This document shows positions 47,341 to 56,859 of a DNA stretch of 64,000 bases, piece after piece. Within the stretch, counting starts at the first letter, position 1. Every line of letters begins with the position of its first letter. The notes under the pieces were generated by a model that was not told the DNA's origin, ran no database searches, and saw nothing but the letters and a program-made list of their open reading frames with translations. Origin of the DNA: Phyllobacterium trifolii (GTDB taxonomy: Bacteria > Pseudomonadota > Alphaproteobacteria > Rhizobiales > Rhizobiaceae); assembly GCF_014192095.1 (NCBI RefSeq), contig NZ_JACHXN010000022.1:30171-94170 (forward strand). Direction: 5' to 3'. A program made the translations under genes and the position numbers.

Positions 47341-48560
47341 CTTTTACGGGTGCGAATGGTAAGGAACGTATCCGTGGCCCATTGCTGCAAGCTCAGATCA
47401 TCGAACATGATGGCAATCACGGCCACCTCATCCTTGGCTACTGCGCAACCATCCAGCCACTTGCCCATCTTGCCAGCGGCATATTCCTTGTCACGGAATA
47501 TGCCGTAGAAATTGAGGTCGTCCTTCACAACAGATACGTCGAGTTCACCCTCAAAACCTCCAATCACGCTGCGATCCTTTTTCTCCGTAAGACCTATGTC
47601 TGCGATGACGACACAGCCAAAGCACTTGAACACATCCTGCTTGAAATGTTCGTCCCACACGCTAGCAAAGTAGCCCGGCAGTTTGATCCACCAATTGTCG
47701 TTGATATTGACCATCCGGGAATAGCGAAGATAGCCCATGCCAGTGGGGTGAGGCCATTCCATCGATGTACTCGCCGCGTGGAACGCGGCAACATTCAATC
47801 GGGTATCGGAATTCAGTCGGGGCTCCTCTTGCGCAATTTTGACAAGCTCGGAAACCGTATGAACAAGAGCAGCCTCGTAGCGATCGATTGGCGCACGCCA
47901 GGGGAATTCCAGCCACAACATAGCTTCAGCCAATCCTAGCGCGGCGGCTGGCGGCAAGGCAAAGTCCCACCACGGAAAGAAGTTGGCAGCTTCTCCGGTA
48001 ATTCCGAAGAAAGCCGCATCGCGCGGGCCCCGCACCGTCATTATTCCATCCTTGAAATCGTCAAGGATTTCGGAGGGCTTCAAGGAAAGAGATAGAGGCC
48101 CATGCCCCTCGGCTCTGCTTCGCGCGACGACAACCTTGGAAACCATGTTGAAATAGATGCTCATATGCGTTTGCAGCAAAGCATAATCGCGATGCGTCCA
48201 GTACTCGGTCTCGTCCAGCCACCCTTCCTCCTCAGTTGCGACCAGATTTTCGCTGGCAATGAGCTGGTCCAGAAGCCCGACGAGATAGTCGTGATATCCC
48301 GGCCCAGTCGCATTGGTCGCGGCAGAGACTTTCACGTTCCGTCCGTGCTGGTAAAAATGCACATTCTCATCAATGGGCAGTACCGAGACCGTCGATTCAG
48401 TCTTGCCGTCGTCACCTTCCGCTCCAATGACCGCAAGAGGTCCCAGAACGGGTTCCTGACGCGCGATCAAGCAAAACCTGGCTGCAAGCTCCTTCGCCTT
48501 CAGACTACGCTTCGACGACTTTGCTTTGCTGGACAGAACCAGCCCGAGAATAATGGCCAC
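47337..48560 (-). CDS. Hypothetical protein, 407 residues
   Basis: I do not recognise a family. A short hydrophobic N-terminus ([11 protein letters not shown]) precedes a basic stretch ([13 protein letters not shown]). The rest looks globular, rich in Trp and aromatic residues ([28 protein letters not shown] is split across helices). The C-terminal third has [13 protein letters not shown] and [11 protein letters not shown] strands. The GTG start at 48560 has only a weak ribosome site. It is convergent with the LLM gene and has no operon partner. Confidence 0.65.
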   Translation of the reverse strand: MAIILGLVLSSKAKSSKRSLKAKELAARFCLIARQEPVLGPLAVIGAEGDDGKTESTVSVLPIDENVHFYQHGRNVKVSAATNATGPGYHDYLVGLLDQLIASENLVATEEEGWLDETEYWTHRDYALLQTHMSIYFNMVSKVVVARSRAEGHGPLSLSLKPSEILDDFKDGIMTVRGPRDAAFFGITGEAANFFPWWDFALPPAAALGLAEAMLWLEFPWRAPIDRYEAALVHTVSELVKIAQEEPRLNSDTRLNVAAFHAASTSMEWPHPTGMGYLRYSRMVNINDNWWIKLPGYFASVWDEHFKQDVFKCFGCVVIADIGLTEKKDRSVIGGFEGELDVSVVKDDLNFYGIFRDKEYAAGKMGKWLDGCAVAKDEVAVIAIMFDDLSLQQWATDTFLTIRTRKS

Positions 48561-48610
48561 AAAAATCTCTGAATATGAGCTAAAGGGCGCATTACAGTAT
48601 ATTTCTCAGG

Positions 48611-50698
48611 CTAGCTCCAGCCCGACATTGGTAGCAGAGGCCGACGCGGCAACGACAGCGTTAGTGCCCTTACTCCACGATCTAATCGCACCACTAGTGT
48701 AATACGGCCGGCGGCTTGGCAGCGTCCACGGGCCGGCCATCGTAGAACGCATCGAGCGTCTTTTTTTGCCTGAGTGCGTGCCTTGTCATCATCGAAGAAC
48801 ATGTGCCCGCCTTCGTAGAGCGCGACCGGGACGTTGCCTGCCAAGCCGGCGCCGGCGAGATCAAGTTCGGTCTGGTGAAAGGGCGTCAGCAGGTCATAGT
48901 AACCGTGCAGGGCAAGCGTCCTTACCCCCGGGTCGTTCTTCAAAGTCGCGACCAGGTCCGGAAGTCCAGTTCTGAAGGGCTGCAGCTTGTGCTCGCGCTC
49001 GAATTTCCAACTGCCGCGTATGCTGTCATCGCGCAGCATATAGAGCGAAGCGTTATGATAATTGAACATCTCAGGCAGGGCAGTATTGATTGCATCCGCA
49101 AACCCTGCACCGGTATAGAGCGCAGCTGCAGGGCTGCCTAAATTGGAGATGTTCGCCCGAGCGTCAAAGAAACCGAGATTCGAGCCCGGGACAAGCTTGT
49201 TCGGGAATTGAACCGGAGACACTTCAAATTCATACAGCCAATCGGCATCGAGCCCGGTGATGCTGGTCATATCCTTGAAGAAGCTCAAACCGGCCGGCGT
49301 CTGCGCATAGTCCCACCACGCCGGCGTCAAGGCTCTCTCGATCTCCTGTTTTGCGTTCGCGACAAATTGCTTGAGCGTGTCAAAGGGATCGGCCATGAAT
49401 GCTTCGACGAAACGACCCCGCTCCGCAGGGGTGGCAACAAGCAGATTTGCAAGTTCGGTAGCGTTGCTGCTGGCATTCTGCTTCGTGTCGACATTGAGCA
49501 CCCACTCACGGGCACTGGCAGGATTCTGCCAGATACCGGTCAGCCTGTCGTACTGGCGATTGGCCTCGGCATAGGCGGCCTTGGCCCTGGTAAGCATCGG
49601 CGTGTACCAGATTTTCCGTGCAGGATTGTACTTTTCGGTGACAAAAGTTCGTAACGTTTCAATGTACTCCAGGGCAGTCGCTGTCCCGCGCCTGGTGCTC
49701 ATTCCGTGGTAGTCAGCCGCCATGGCGTAGGATGGCAAATATCCCGCGCAGCTGATATCCGCGGTCTGGCAATTCGTACCGAGGTTGAGAACCGGCGAAC
49801 CCAGCACGAGCCCTGATAGAGCGACAGGCTTCCTGCCGGTTTTGTCAGGGGCGAAATTGCCGCTTCCCGCAGCGACGAGCAGATTGGCGACGATCGGCAG
49901 GCGGATGCCATCATAGGATTCGCCATAGAGATATTTCGGCGAGCTCTGGCGAAGGTAACGATTGACGAAGCGCACGACAAAGTCCTGATTTACCTGCGCA
50001 TCGGCCTCCATGCCCCAGAAGTCACTGTTCCTGTAGGGCGCAATGGCCTGCGACAACCCCGTTCCGGGTGGATCGACAAAAACGAGATCGGTCTTGTCCA
50101 ACAGCGTTTCGGCATTGTCGACCCACGAAAAGGCTTTCGCGCCACTCTTCAGACGTTCCTGGGCAACATCGGAAGCACCTGTCTTGAGTCGCTTCGGCGC
50201 CCACGAGCCCAGATGCAGAAAGGCGGAGGAATATCCTGGACCACCGTTCCAGAAGAACGTCACCGGGCGATTTTCCTTCGGCAGATCCTCCCTCGTGTAT
50301 GCCATATAGAATATGGAGGCCTGCGCTACGTTCCCCGCCGGATGCTCTGGAACCTTTCGCGCATAGGCAATGAGGTGACCGGCGGCGGCAGTGTATCTGA
50401 CCAGCTTGCCATTGATCATGATCTGGTGGTTCTTGACAGCGGGCGTCTCGTCGACAGTTGCAAGCGGAAGGCTCGCATCTGCTGCGGCGCTATAGACGTT
50501 CTTGTCTTCCAGCACGTGGTCCTCGGGTGGGACAAGAGCAACGGTAGTGATCGAAGCTGTCCCTGGACTTCCCGGAGCATTGATCTGTGGATCGGCCTCA
50601 GGCGTCACAAACGTACTATCGGCGTTGGTGTTGCCAGAATCACCATCGCAGGCAGCCAGCAAAAGCGATGCAGAAACGAGCACAATCCAGTATTTCAT
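48611..50698 (-). CDS. S10-like serine carboxypeptidase lipoprotein with frameshifted C-terminus
   Basis: A 695-residue predicted lipoprotein (signal then LLAAC lipobox; ATG 50698 has GGAGG five bases upstream). Catalytic parts of the S10 family are visible: FFWNGGPGYSS, GESYDGIR (nucleophile Ser; paralog has GESYGGG), ALHGYYDLLTPF and EGGHMFF. After that, a 7-T run at 48761-48767 breaks the frame. One base fewer gives KKTLDAFYDGRPVDAAKPPA and a stop at 48694-48696, matching the paralog end KKAMDDFYDAPPY. Catalytic residues lie before the break. It follows a murI fragment. Confidence 0.82.
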   Translation of the reverse strand: MKYWIVLVSASLLLAACDGDSGNTNADSTFVTPEADPQINAPGSPGTASITTVALVPPEDHVLEDKNVYSAAADASLPLATVDETPAVKNHQIMINGKLVRYTAAAGHLIAYARKVPEHPAGNVAQASIFYMAYTREDLPKENRPVTFFWNGGPGYSSAFLHLGSWAPKRLKTGASDVAQERLKSGAKAFSWVDNAETLLDKTDLVFVDPPGTGLSQAIAPYRNSDFWGMEADAQVNQDFVVRFVNRYLRQSSPKYLYGESYDGIRLPIVANLLVAAGSGNFAPDKTGRKPVALSGLVLGSPVLNLGTNCQTADISCAGYLPSYAMAADYHGMSTRRGTATALEYIETLRTFVTEKYNPARKIWYTPMLTRAKAAYAEANRQYDRLTGIWQNPASAREWVLNVDTKQNASSNATELANLLVATPAERGRFVEAFMADPFDTLKQFVANAKQEIERALTPAWWDYAQTPAGLSFFKDMTSITGLDADWLYEFEVSPVQFPNKLVPGSNLGFFDARANISNLGSPAAALYTGAGFADAINTALPEMFNYHNASLYMLRDDSIRGSWKFEREHKLQPFRTGLPDLVATLKNDPGVRTLALHGYYDLLTPFHQTELDLAGAGLAGNVPVALYEGGHMFFDDDKARTQAKKDARCVLRWPARGRCQAAGRITLVVRLDRGVRALTLSLPRRPLLPMSGWS

Positions 50699-50964
50699 CA
50701 CAACCTCCAAATCAAAAATATTTACTAATCAATGGATTACGGTAACTGGACAACAAGAGACGATGTGAAAGGGCAATCTTGGAGCAACCTTCGTGAAAAG
50801 GGGCCACAGGCGGCATTGTCAAGGTATACACGGTATGGTTTACGACGCAGACTGTACACAACTATGAGATGTGCCGCTATTAAGCGAAAGTCGTACGTCG
50901 CTCTGTTTGCCTGGAGAGACGAATATTGGCTGCAACTCAAGGTCTAGTTGATGTGCCGGATGAA

Positions 50965-51170
50965 ACTCTGCATGAGCCGACTTGCCGGATCGAGCCCGTC
51001 GACCAGCCAGGGCGCTAGGCGCCGCAAGATATGGCGGGAAGGGAATAATGCGTGCAGGCAACGACGACGATATCGGTGCGGTCGCCGTCTTTCTCATAGA
51101 AGCAGCGTGATTTCTGTCCTAATGGCTCCGTCGCCGATATAGTCGCCGCGAATATGCGCAAGGCGCAGCG
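50965..51170 (-). pseudogene. Decayed murI fragment
   Basis: About 200 bases align by eye with the C-terminal coding part of intact murI at about 55130-55330, with the same order of words (GATAATGCGT-CAGGCAA-GACGACGATATCGGTGCG; GTGATTTCTG; CGCCGCGAATATG) and frameshifts. It lies just upstream of the smaller S10 gene as murI lies upstream of the large one. The 500-bp gap around it (50699-51207) holds no other credible gene. Confidence 0.75.
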
Positions 51171-51206
51171 AAGGCAGAGGCAGCAGCGACCGCCCCTGAG
51201 AGGTCT

Positions 51207-51608
51207 TCATTCCACGATTTGAACACTCTCCGGTTTGGCCGATCCGCCATGCATGAAATCCAGAACATCGCCGAACGTTATGTAGCCGTCATGATCCCGG
51301 TCGATCGCCGCAAAATGATCGGCCACATAGCCCCAGCTTGCATTCTTCGCCTGCTGCTGCGTCAGCAAGCCGGAGGAAGTTCCCGCCGCCTCGGCAAAGC
51401 GCGCCGCAAGTTCAGCGTTGACCTCAGCATTGATTGAATCACCGGTCACGGGCGGCAGGTTCGGATCGATCGGCGGGGCGCCGATCCTGTCTTTGACTTG
51501 AAGAATGGCCCCGGTAGCCATCGGTCCGATGCTGGAGAGTGGCATCGCGACAGCCATCGACGTATCGAATAACGCTAAAGCAACAACAACTTGAAACAAT
51601 GTTTTCAT
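51207..51608 (-). CDS. Exported EF-hand protein
   Basis: A 133-residue protein with a signal peptide (about 1-22) and one complete EF-hand loop DRDHDGYITFGD (about 105-116), with Asp at 1, 3, 5 and 12. A degenerate second hand may precede it. It should bind calcium in the periplasm. ATG 51608 is chosen (ATG 51617 is three codons longer). It is ten bases downstream of the large S10 gene and likely in its transcript. Confidence 0.75.
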   Translation of the reverse strand: MKTLFQVVVALALFDTSMAVAMPLSSIGPMATGAILQVKDRIGAPPIDPNLPPVTGDSINAEVNAELAARFAEAAGTSSGLLTQQQAKNASWGYVADHFAAIDRDHDGYITFGDVLDFMHGGSAKPESVQIVE

Positions 51609-51618
51609 TACAATCATC

Positions 51619-54600
51619 TCACTGCAGGGCCGCTGATTTTTGTGCGGGAACTGTCGCTGGCGGTGTATAGGGCGGCGCGTCGTAAAAATCGTCCATGGCT
51701 TTCTTCAAAGCCGGGCGCTCCTTTTCGACGAAATACACCATGTGACCACCCTCAAAGACATGCGTTGGAATACGATCCGAGAGTTTCATGTCCGCGCCGT
51801 TCACTTTCACTGGAAGATCGAAATCAAGTTCCGTCTGAAAGAACGGTGTGACGCCGTCGAAATAACCATGGAGCGTCATCAACTTGATCTCTGGCGCATA
51901 ATTGATGGCAAGGGTAAGATCGGAAAGGGAGCTTGACTTTATCTTGGTCACACCAGCCCGGTTTGTCGACCAATCCCAAGACCAGTTTGAACTTGTCAGT
52001 TCTGCCGAAGCAACATAATGACGCGTCTTGTTGCTGTAATTCAGATAATTGGACAGGAACTTTGCTATTTCCGCTTTGAACGCATTGTCTTCGGAATATT
52101 CAAAATCGTAGCCAACTGCTCCTTGTACAAGCATGCGCGTGTCATAGGCATTGTAACTCTGACCCGGTTTCAGAAAGTTCATGAAACCGAGATCGCCCGA
52201 GCGGTCTGGCTCCACTCGGCCTATGCCCATATTGGGATTTTCGGCCCAGTAATTATCGTAATAATCCGATGGCAACATTGGAAAGCGACCCGGTATGTCT
52301 ACTGCCGAAACGCCGGTCATGCCTGCAATTTCAGACAGATATGCCTTGCCATCGGTCGTCTTTTTGAACGCGTCCCAACCCGAACTGCGAAACTTCTCGA
52401 TCGCGGGAATGTGTTTCGTTCTTGTAAATGTGCGCGCCTCGGCTGCACGTTCCGCCATCGTCCGGATGCCGGGTTTGGACAACTCCTTAAAATAGGCGTT
52501 TGTCAGGATATATGTCGGCAGGAAGCCGGCACAGGAAGCAGACTTGTCGCCGGCCCGGCAATTTGATGCATAGTTCACGACCGGGGCATATAGGACAGAG
52601 CCTGTCAGGGCGATCCAGGTCTTTCCGGCCTTTTCGCCCTCAAAACCTTCCGTGCCGGCGTCGATCAGCATTTTGGTCAGAACGGGCACGCGAATGCCGC
52701 CGCCATAGGATTCACCAAAGAGGTATTTTGGCGAGGTCTGGCGCTTGTTCGTATTGCTATAGCGGGTGATGAAATCGCGCATGATTTTGGCATCGGCATC
52801 GACGCCCCAAAAATCCTTGTTGATGTGTTTCTTAACATCCGAGGAGATGGCTTGCGAATAACCGGACCCGATAGGATCGACAAAGACGAGATCCGATTTG
52901 TCGAGCAGCGTTTCCGGATTGCCCACGAAGGGATAGCTCTTGGGAGGGCCAGACTTGGCATCAGCCGGAACATTGGGTTGATCGACCTTTAGCCGCCACG
53001 GCGCCCAGGCGCCGAGATGCAGCCAGATGGAGGATTCGCCCGGTCCGCCATTGAAGAAGAAGGTTACGGGGCGATTCTCCTTTGGCAGATCATCGCGGGT
53101 ATAGCTCATATAGAAGACTGCAGCTTGCGGATCCCGCTTGGCATCAGGATTGTTCTTGTCCTTCTGGCCATAGGCGATGAGATGGCCGGCCTTGGCAGTA
53201 AACCATACCGTCTTGCCACCTAGCTGCATCGAATGACGCTTGACCGAAGGCGTCTCGTCGACCTTGTCAAATGCTACTGAACCGTTTGCATCCTCTCCAT
53301 AGGGATTGGAGTCATCAACCGATTTGTCCTCCGGCGCATAGAGCTTGTAGGCGTCTTCGAGCTTGCCAGCAGCAGTCAGGAGCGCGGCCGCCTTGTCGAC
53401 CGAGCCAGCCTTTTTGTACTGCTCGATGGCCTCTTCGGACTTTCCGGCGGCAGCCAGAAGGTCGCCAGCCTTTTCATTTTTTCCGGCCTTCTTGTACAAC
53501 TCGATGGCTTCGTCATTGAGTCCGGCAGCGGTCAGAAAGGTCCCGGCGTCATCGAAACGCCCCGCATCGAACGCGGCTTGCGAGAGTATGCGGGCGGCGT
53601 CCAGCGTCGCCTTGTCCGTTGTGGCCTTTCCGTCCACCTTGATCCGTTCGAGTTCAAGGCCTGCTTTCCTGATATCTTCGGCTTTGTTTGCGGCCTGCTC
53701 GATCAAATCGGCGAGCTTCTTCTGCTCAAGTGCAATCTCGCCGCCCTTGCCGTCATCGCCCGCAAGCTTTTTCCAGGCCTCCTGCGCCGCTGCCAGTTCG
53801 TCCTGCGCGGTCTTGATGTCGGCAGAGAGAGTGTCGAGGGTCTTGCGCGCCGCCGCAATGTCCCCGCCCTTGCCGTCCTTTCCCTGCAGCGTTTCCAGCG
53901 CTTCTTGCGCTGATTTCAGTGTTTCGCGAGCTGTCGCGATCTGCCCGTCAACATCTGCGAGCGTCTTGCGTGCATCAGCAACCTTGCCGCCCTTGCCATC
54001 CTCACCTACGAGATCAACAAGCTCTTTGGTCGCCTTGGCAATCTCACCGGGATTTTTGTCTGTGCCGTCGCCCGTCAGATCAAGTAGCGCCGTGCGCCTC
54101 TCCTCAAGCTCGTTCTGGGCAAGGGCGATTGCGCCCGGATTCCCTGTAGTGCCGTCGCCCTTAAGCTCTTTCAGCTTTTCCTGCGCCTCAAAGATTGAGC
54201 CTTCACCCTTGCCATTGAGGATGGCAAGTTTCGCGTTGAGATCGGCAAGCGAATCGGTCGCAATCTTGATGCTGCCACCCTTGCCGTCCTCGCCCTCCAG
54301 GGCGATCAACCTATCTCTTGCCTCCTTGATGGAGCCGCCTTTGCCGTCGTTGCCTTGTAGCTTCTCGAGCAATTCAGTTGCCTTGTTGAGCTCCTCGGTT
54401 TTTGTCTCGGTGTCTTCAACCAGCTTGTCGTAACTTGACTTCGCCAGACCAATCGCGCTGCTCTTGTCTGCAATGCTACCCAGCTGCACCAATGTCTGCT
54501 TTGCCGTTTCAATGTCGGCTACCTTGCGGTCGGCTTGGCTGATCAGATCCGCAAGATATGCTTTCTGCGTGGCGATCTCGCCGCCCTTGCCGTCCTCGCC

Positions 54601-54867
54601 CTGCAGCCGGTTAAGTTCAGCTGCGGCACTCCCAATCGCTGACCTCAGCTCTTCCTGCCTGGCTTCCAGAGCCGCGATCTCGCCGGCAAGAACGATCTTG
54701 TCCCTTTCTCCGGCCTCTTTTTGCGCATTCACCTTCTCCAATTCAGCCTTTGCATCGGCCAGATCGGAAAAGGTGCTGTCCGCTTCTTTTTTGTTCGTGG
54801 AAGAGTCCGAGCCATTACAGGCGGAAAGGCCCAGGATGGCCGCAAGCAATAAATAGCGAAAATTCAT
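51619..54867 (-). CDS. Large coiled-coil S10-like serine carboxypeptidase lipoprotein
   Basis: A 1082-residue predicted lipoprotein: signal and lipobox LSAC (about 14-17), then about 400 residues of heptad-like helix broken by nine Gly/Asp loops (typical DGKGG; also GDGTTGNPG), at about 91, 173, 193, 218, 238, 267, 289, 331 and 371. Three TPR-like units follow (about 430-510; AGKSEEAIEQYKKAG). The S10 catalytic domain (about 535-1070) has FNGGPGESS, GESYGGG (Ser about 720), LHGYFDGVTPF and EGGHMVYF. Start 54867 is set by AGAGAG and the lipobox. It probably acts in the periplasm or outer membrane; target unknown. Confidence 0.85.
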   Translation of the reverse strand: MNFRYLLLAAILGLSACNGSDSSTNKKEADSTFSDLADAKAELEKVNAQKEAGERDKIVLAGEIAALEARQEELRSAIGSAAAELNRLQGEDGKGGEIATQKAYLADLISQADRKVADIETAKQTLVQLGSIADKSSAIGLAKSSYDKLVEDTETKTEELNKATELLEKLQGNDGKGGSIKEARDRLIALEGEDGKGGSIKIATDSLADLNAKLAILNGKGEGSIFEAQEKLKELKGDGTTGNPGAIALAQNELEERRTALLDLTGDGTDKNPGEIAKATKELVDLVGEDGKGGKVADARKTLADVDGQIATARETLKSAQEALETLQGKDGKGGDIAAARKTLDTLSADIKTAQDELAAAQEAWKKLAGDDGKGGEIALEQKKLADLIEQAANKAEDIRKAGLELERIKVDGKATTDKATLDAARILSQAAFDAGRFDDAGTFLTAAGLNDEAIELYKKAGKNEKAGDLLAAAGKSEEAIEQYKKAGSVDKAAALLTAAGKLEDAYKLYAPEDKSVDDSNPYGEDANGSVAFDKVDETPSVKRHSMQLGGKTVWFTAKAGHLIAYGQKDKNNPDAKRDPQAAVFYMSYTRDDLPKENRPVTFFFNGGPGESSIWLHLGAWAPWRLKVDQPNVPADAKSGPPKSYPFVGNPETLLDKSDLVFVDPIGSGYSQAISSDVKKHINKDFWGVDADAKIMRDFITRYSNTNKRQTSPKYLFGESYGGGIRVPVLTKMLIDAGTEGFEGEKAGKTWIALTGSVLYAPVVNYASNCRAGDKSASCAGFLPTYILTNAYFKELSKPGIRTMAERAAEARTFTRTKHIPAIEKFRSSGWDAFKKTTDGKAYLSEIAGMTGVSAVDIPGRFPMLPSDYYDNYWAENPNMGIGRVEPDRSGDLGFMNFLKPGQSYNAYDTRMLVQGAVGYDFEYSEDNAFKAEIAKFLSNYLNYSNKTRHYVASAELTSSNWSWDWSTNRAGVTKIKSSSLSDLTLAINYAPEIKLMTLHGYFDGVTPFFQTELDFDLPVKVNGADMKLSDRIPTHVFEGGHMVYFVEKERPALKKAMDDFYDAPPYTPPATVPAQKSAALQ

Positions 54868-54991
54868 AAGTGCTCTCTGAAAAAACTCAAAAAGCAACTT
54901 TTGGCGGCGGCAGGTTGTGGGGTCAATTCGACGATAGTCGCAATTTGTCTATTTTTTTATCGCTCGGTCTGCATGACCCATTATTAGGCAG

Positions 54992-55795
54992 TCACACTGT
55001 TGCAAGCCCGAAGCCCTGCATAAGTCGTCGTGTCGAGAAATCCGGATTGCCTGAGGTGAAGATGGCGATGTCGTCACCATGTTCGGGCTCAGCACCCGTG
55101 CCGTTAGGCTTGAGCAAGGACAGTGCACGGCGGGCGATCGCCTCGGCTGGGTCAAGCCAGTCCACCGGCCAGGGTGCAAGGCGCCGGAAAACATTGGCGA
55201 GAAAGGGATAATGCGTACAGGCAAGGACGACGATATCGGTGCGATCGCCGCCATTTTCATAAAAACATGGTGCGATTTCTGCCCGGATGGCTTCGTCATC
55301 GATGTGATCGCCGCGAATATGGGCTTCGGCCATGGCAGCCAGGTTCTGGCTGCCGACAAGGCGCACATGGCACTTCGTGGCGAAAGACTGGATGAGATCC
55401 CGGGTATAGGCGCGCTTGACGGTGCCCGGCGTCGCCAGCACGCTGACGAAGCCCGACGAGGTGCGCTCGGCGGCCGGCTTGATCGCGGGAACGGTACCGA
55501 CGAAGGGTACAGCCGGATAGGCCTTGCGAAGATCATCGAGCACCAGCGTCGAGGCGGTGTTGCAGGCGATGATCGCAATCTCCGGGTTGTGCTCGGCGAT
55601 GAGGCCCGCGAACATGTCGACGATGCGGGAGCACAGGGCGCCCTCCTCCCATTCGCCGTAGGGAAAACCGGCATCGTCGGCGATATAGACGAACCGCCGG
55701 TCCGGCATCAACACCCTCGCCTCGCGCAAAACGGTCAGGCCGCCAATCCCGCTGTCGAAAACGATAATCGGCCGGTCCGCAGTTTCTTCACTCAT
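54992..55795 (-). CDS. murI: Glutamate racemase
   Basis: A 267-residue cofactor-independent racemase making D-glutamate for peptidoglycan. [12 protein letters not shown] (Asp), ACNTAST (catalytic Cys) and LACTHYPFL (second Cys) are intact. ATG 55795 gives a normal length. A frame start at 55906 lies inside trmJ. Its start overlaps the trmJ stop by eight bases. A decayed copy of its 3' part exists 4 kb away. Confidence 0.95.
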   Translation of the reverse strand: MSEETADRPIIVFDSGIGGLTVLREARVLMPDRRFVYIADDAGFPYGEWEEGALCSRIVDMFAGLIAEHNPEIAIIACNTASTLVLDDLRKAYPAVPFVGTVPAIKPAAERTSSGFVSVLATPGTVKRAYTRDLIQSFATKCHVRLVGSQNLAAMAEAHIRGDHIDDEAIRAEIAPCFYENGGDRTDIVVLACTHYPFLANVFRRLAPWPVDWLDPAEAIARRALSLLKPNGTGAEPEHGDDIAIFTSGNPDFSTRRLMQGFGLATV

Positions 55796-56639
55796 CGCTC
55801 GGCTTATCCCCGCTGATTTTCTTCGCTGGTGGTTTCTCGCGCTTGCGCCCTTCCGGTGCACCGGAGCCGCGCGGCGTCTTCGGACTGAAATAATCGAGCG
55901 ACACAAGGACGCCGCGCAGGAGTTTCAATTCGGAATCGGAAAAGCCCGCCCTTGTGAGCACGCCGCGCAGATTGTTGACCATGATTTCCTTGCGCGCCAT
56001 CGGCCGGAAATAGCCGCGCGCCTGCAAGGCATCTTCGAGGTGGTTGAAAAAGCCCTGCAACTGTTCCTTTGGCGCGGGCTCGAGTTCGGGACCACGAAAA
56101 GCCGTGTCGGTATGCTTCTCCAGACCTGACTTCATCCACTCATAGGACATCAGCAAAACCGCCTGTGCAATATTCAGCGACGAGAACGCCGGATTGACCG
56201 GAAAGGTCACGAGCTCATCCGCAAGGCTGACTTCGTCATTATTGAGGCCGAAGCGTTCGCGCCCGAAAAGAATGCCGGTCTTCTCACCATTGTTGAAACG
56301 CTGGCGCAGGACCTGGCCCGCCTCGACAGGGCCGCGAACCTGCTTGAAGGCGTCGCGCTCGCGCGCCGTCGTCGCATAGACGAAATGCAAATCCTTGATC
56401 GCCGATGGCAGGTCGTCAAAGACCTGTGCCGCATCGATGATATGGTCGGCGCGGCTCGCCGCAGAGCGCGCCTTGTTGTTGGGGAATTCCTCGCGAGGCT
56501 TGACCAGGCGCAGCTCCGCCAGACCGAAATTTGCCATGGCCCGCGCCACCATGCCGATGTTTTCCGGCAGTTGCGGTTCCACCAGAATGATCGCCGGGCC
56601 TTCGGCGATAAGGGTGCGCTGTCTGTCTGTACCGGCCAT
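55788..56639 (-). CDS. trmJ: tRNA/rRNA methyltransferase, TrmJ/SpoU type
   Basis: A 283-residue SPOUT methyltransferase (2'-O-methylation of a tRNA nucleotide, position 32 in TrmJ). [40 protein letters not shown] and [19 protein letters not shown] are the trefoil-knot motifs. C-terminal extension is basic ([16 protein letters not shown]). It overlaps murI, so the two are probably one operon. Confidence 0.93.
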   Translation of the reverse strand: MAGTDRQRTLIAEGPAIILVEPQLPENIGMVARAMANFGLAELRLVKPREEFPNNKARSAASRADHIIDAAQVFDDLPSAIKDLHFVYATTARERDAFKQVRGPVEAGQVLRQRFNNGEKTGILFGRERFGLNNDEVSLADELVTFPVNPAFSSLNIAQAVLLMSYEWMKSGLEKHTDTAFRGPELEPAPKEQLQGFFNHLEDALQARGYFRPMARKEIMVNNLRGVLTRAGFSDSELKLLRGVLVSLDYFSPKTPRGSGAPEGRKREKPPAKKISGDKPSDE

Positions 56640-56701
56640 TTTTAATCCTTCGCTAACGTTGCGCCGTCATAGCTCGCGTTTTTTTGATGGGCAATGCTGC
56701 T

Positions 56702-56733
56702 GTGCGTGGTTCGACAAGCTCACCATGAGGGAG
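56702..56733. repeat. Palindromic repeat family 1, lone arm F
   Basis: Single arm (GTGCGTGGTTCGACAAGC... type) without its inverted mate, unlike loci A-E. It sits 127 bases before the integrase start, close to where the left end of the island should be. Confidence 0.8.
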
Positions 56734-56859
56734 CGGAAAACTGTTCTATGTTCTCCAATGGCATGGAAAAGCTAACAAAATCAATGCTCGACTTCACTAT
56801 ATCCTCATAGGCGTCTAATGTTTTCCAAAGCCAAACTAGGAACGCGCCAAGGAAAGCCG

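Noticed and set aside
50732..50947. 71-codon plus frame between S10 gene and murI fragment
   Set aside because: A competing frame of similar size exists on the other strand; neither has domain or ribosome support.
53363..54433. 356-codon antisense frame over the coiled-coil region
   Set aside because: A Ser/Pro-rich shadow created by the repetitive Ala/Lys/Glu codons of the large peptidase gene.
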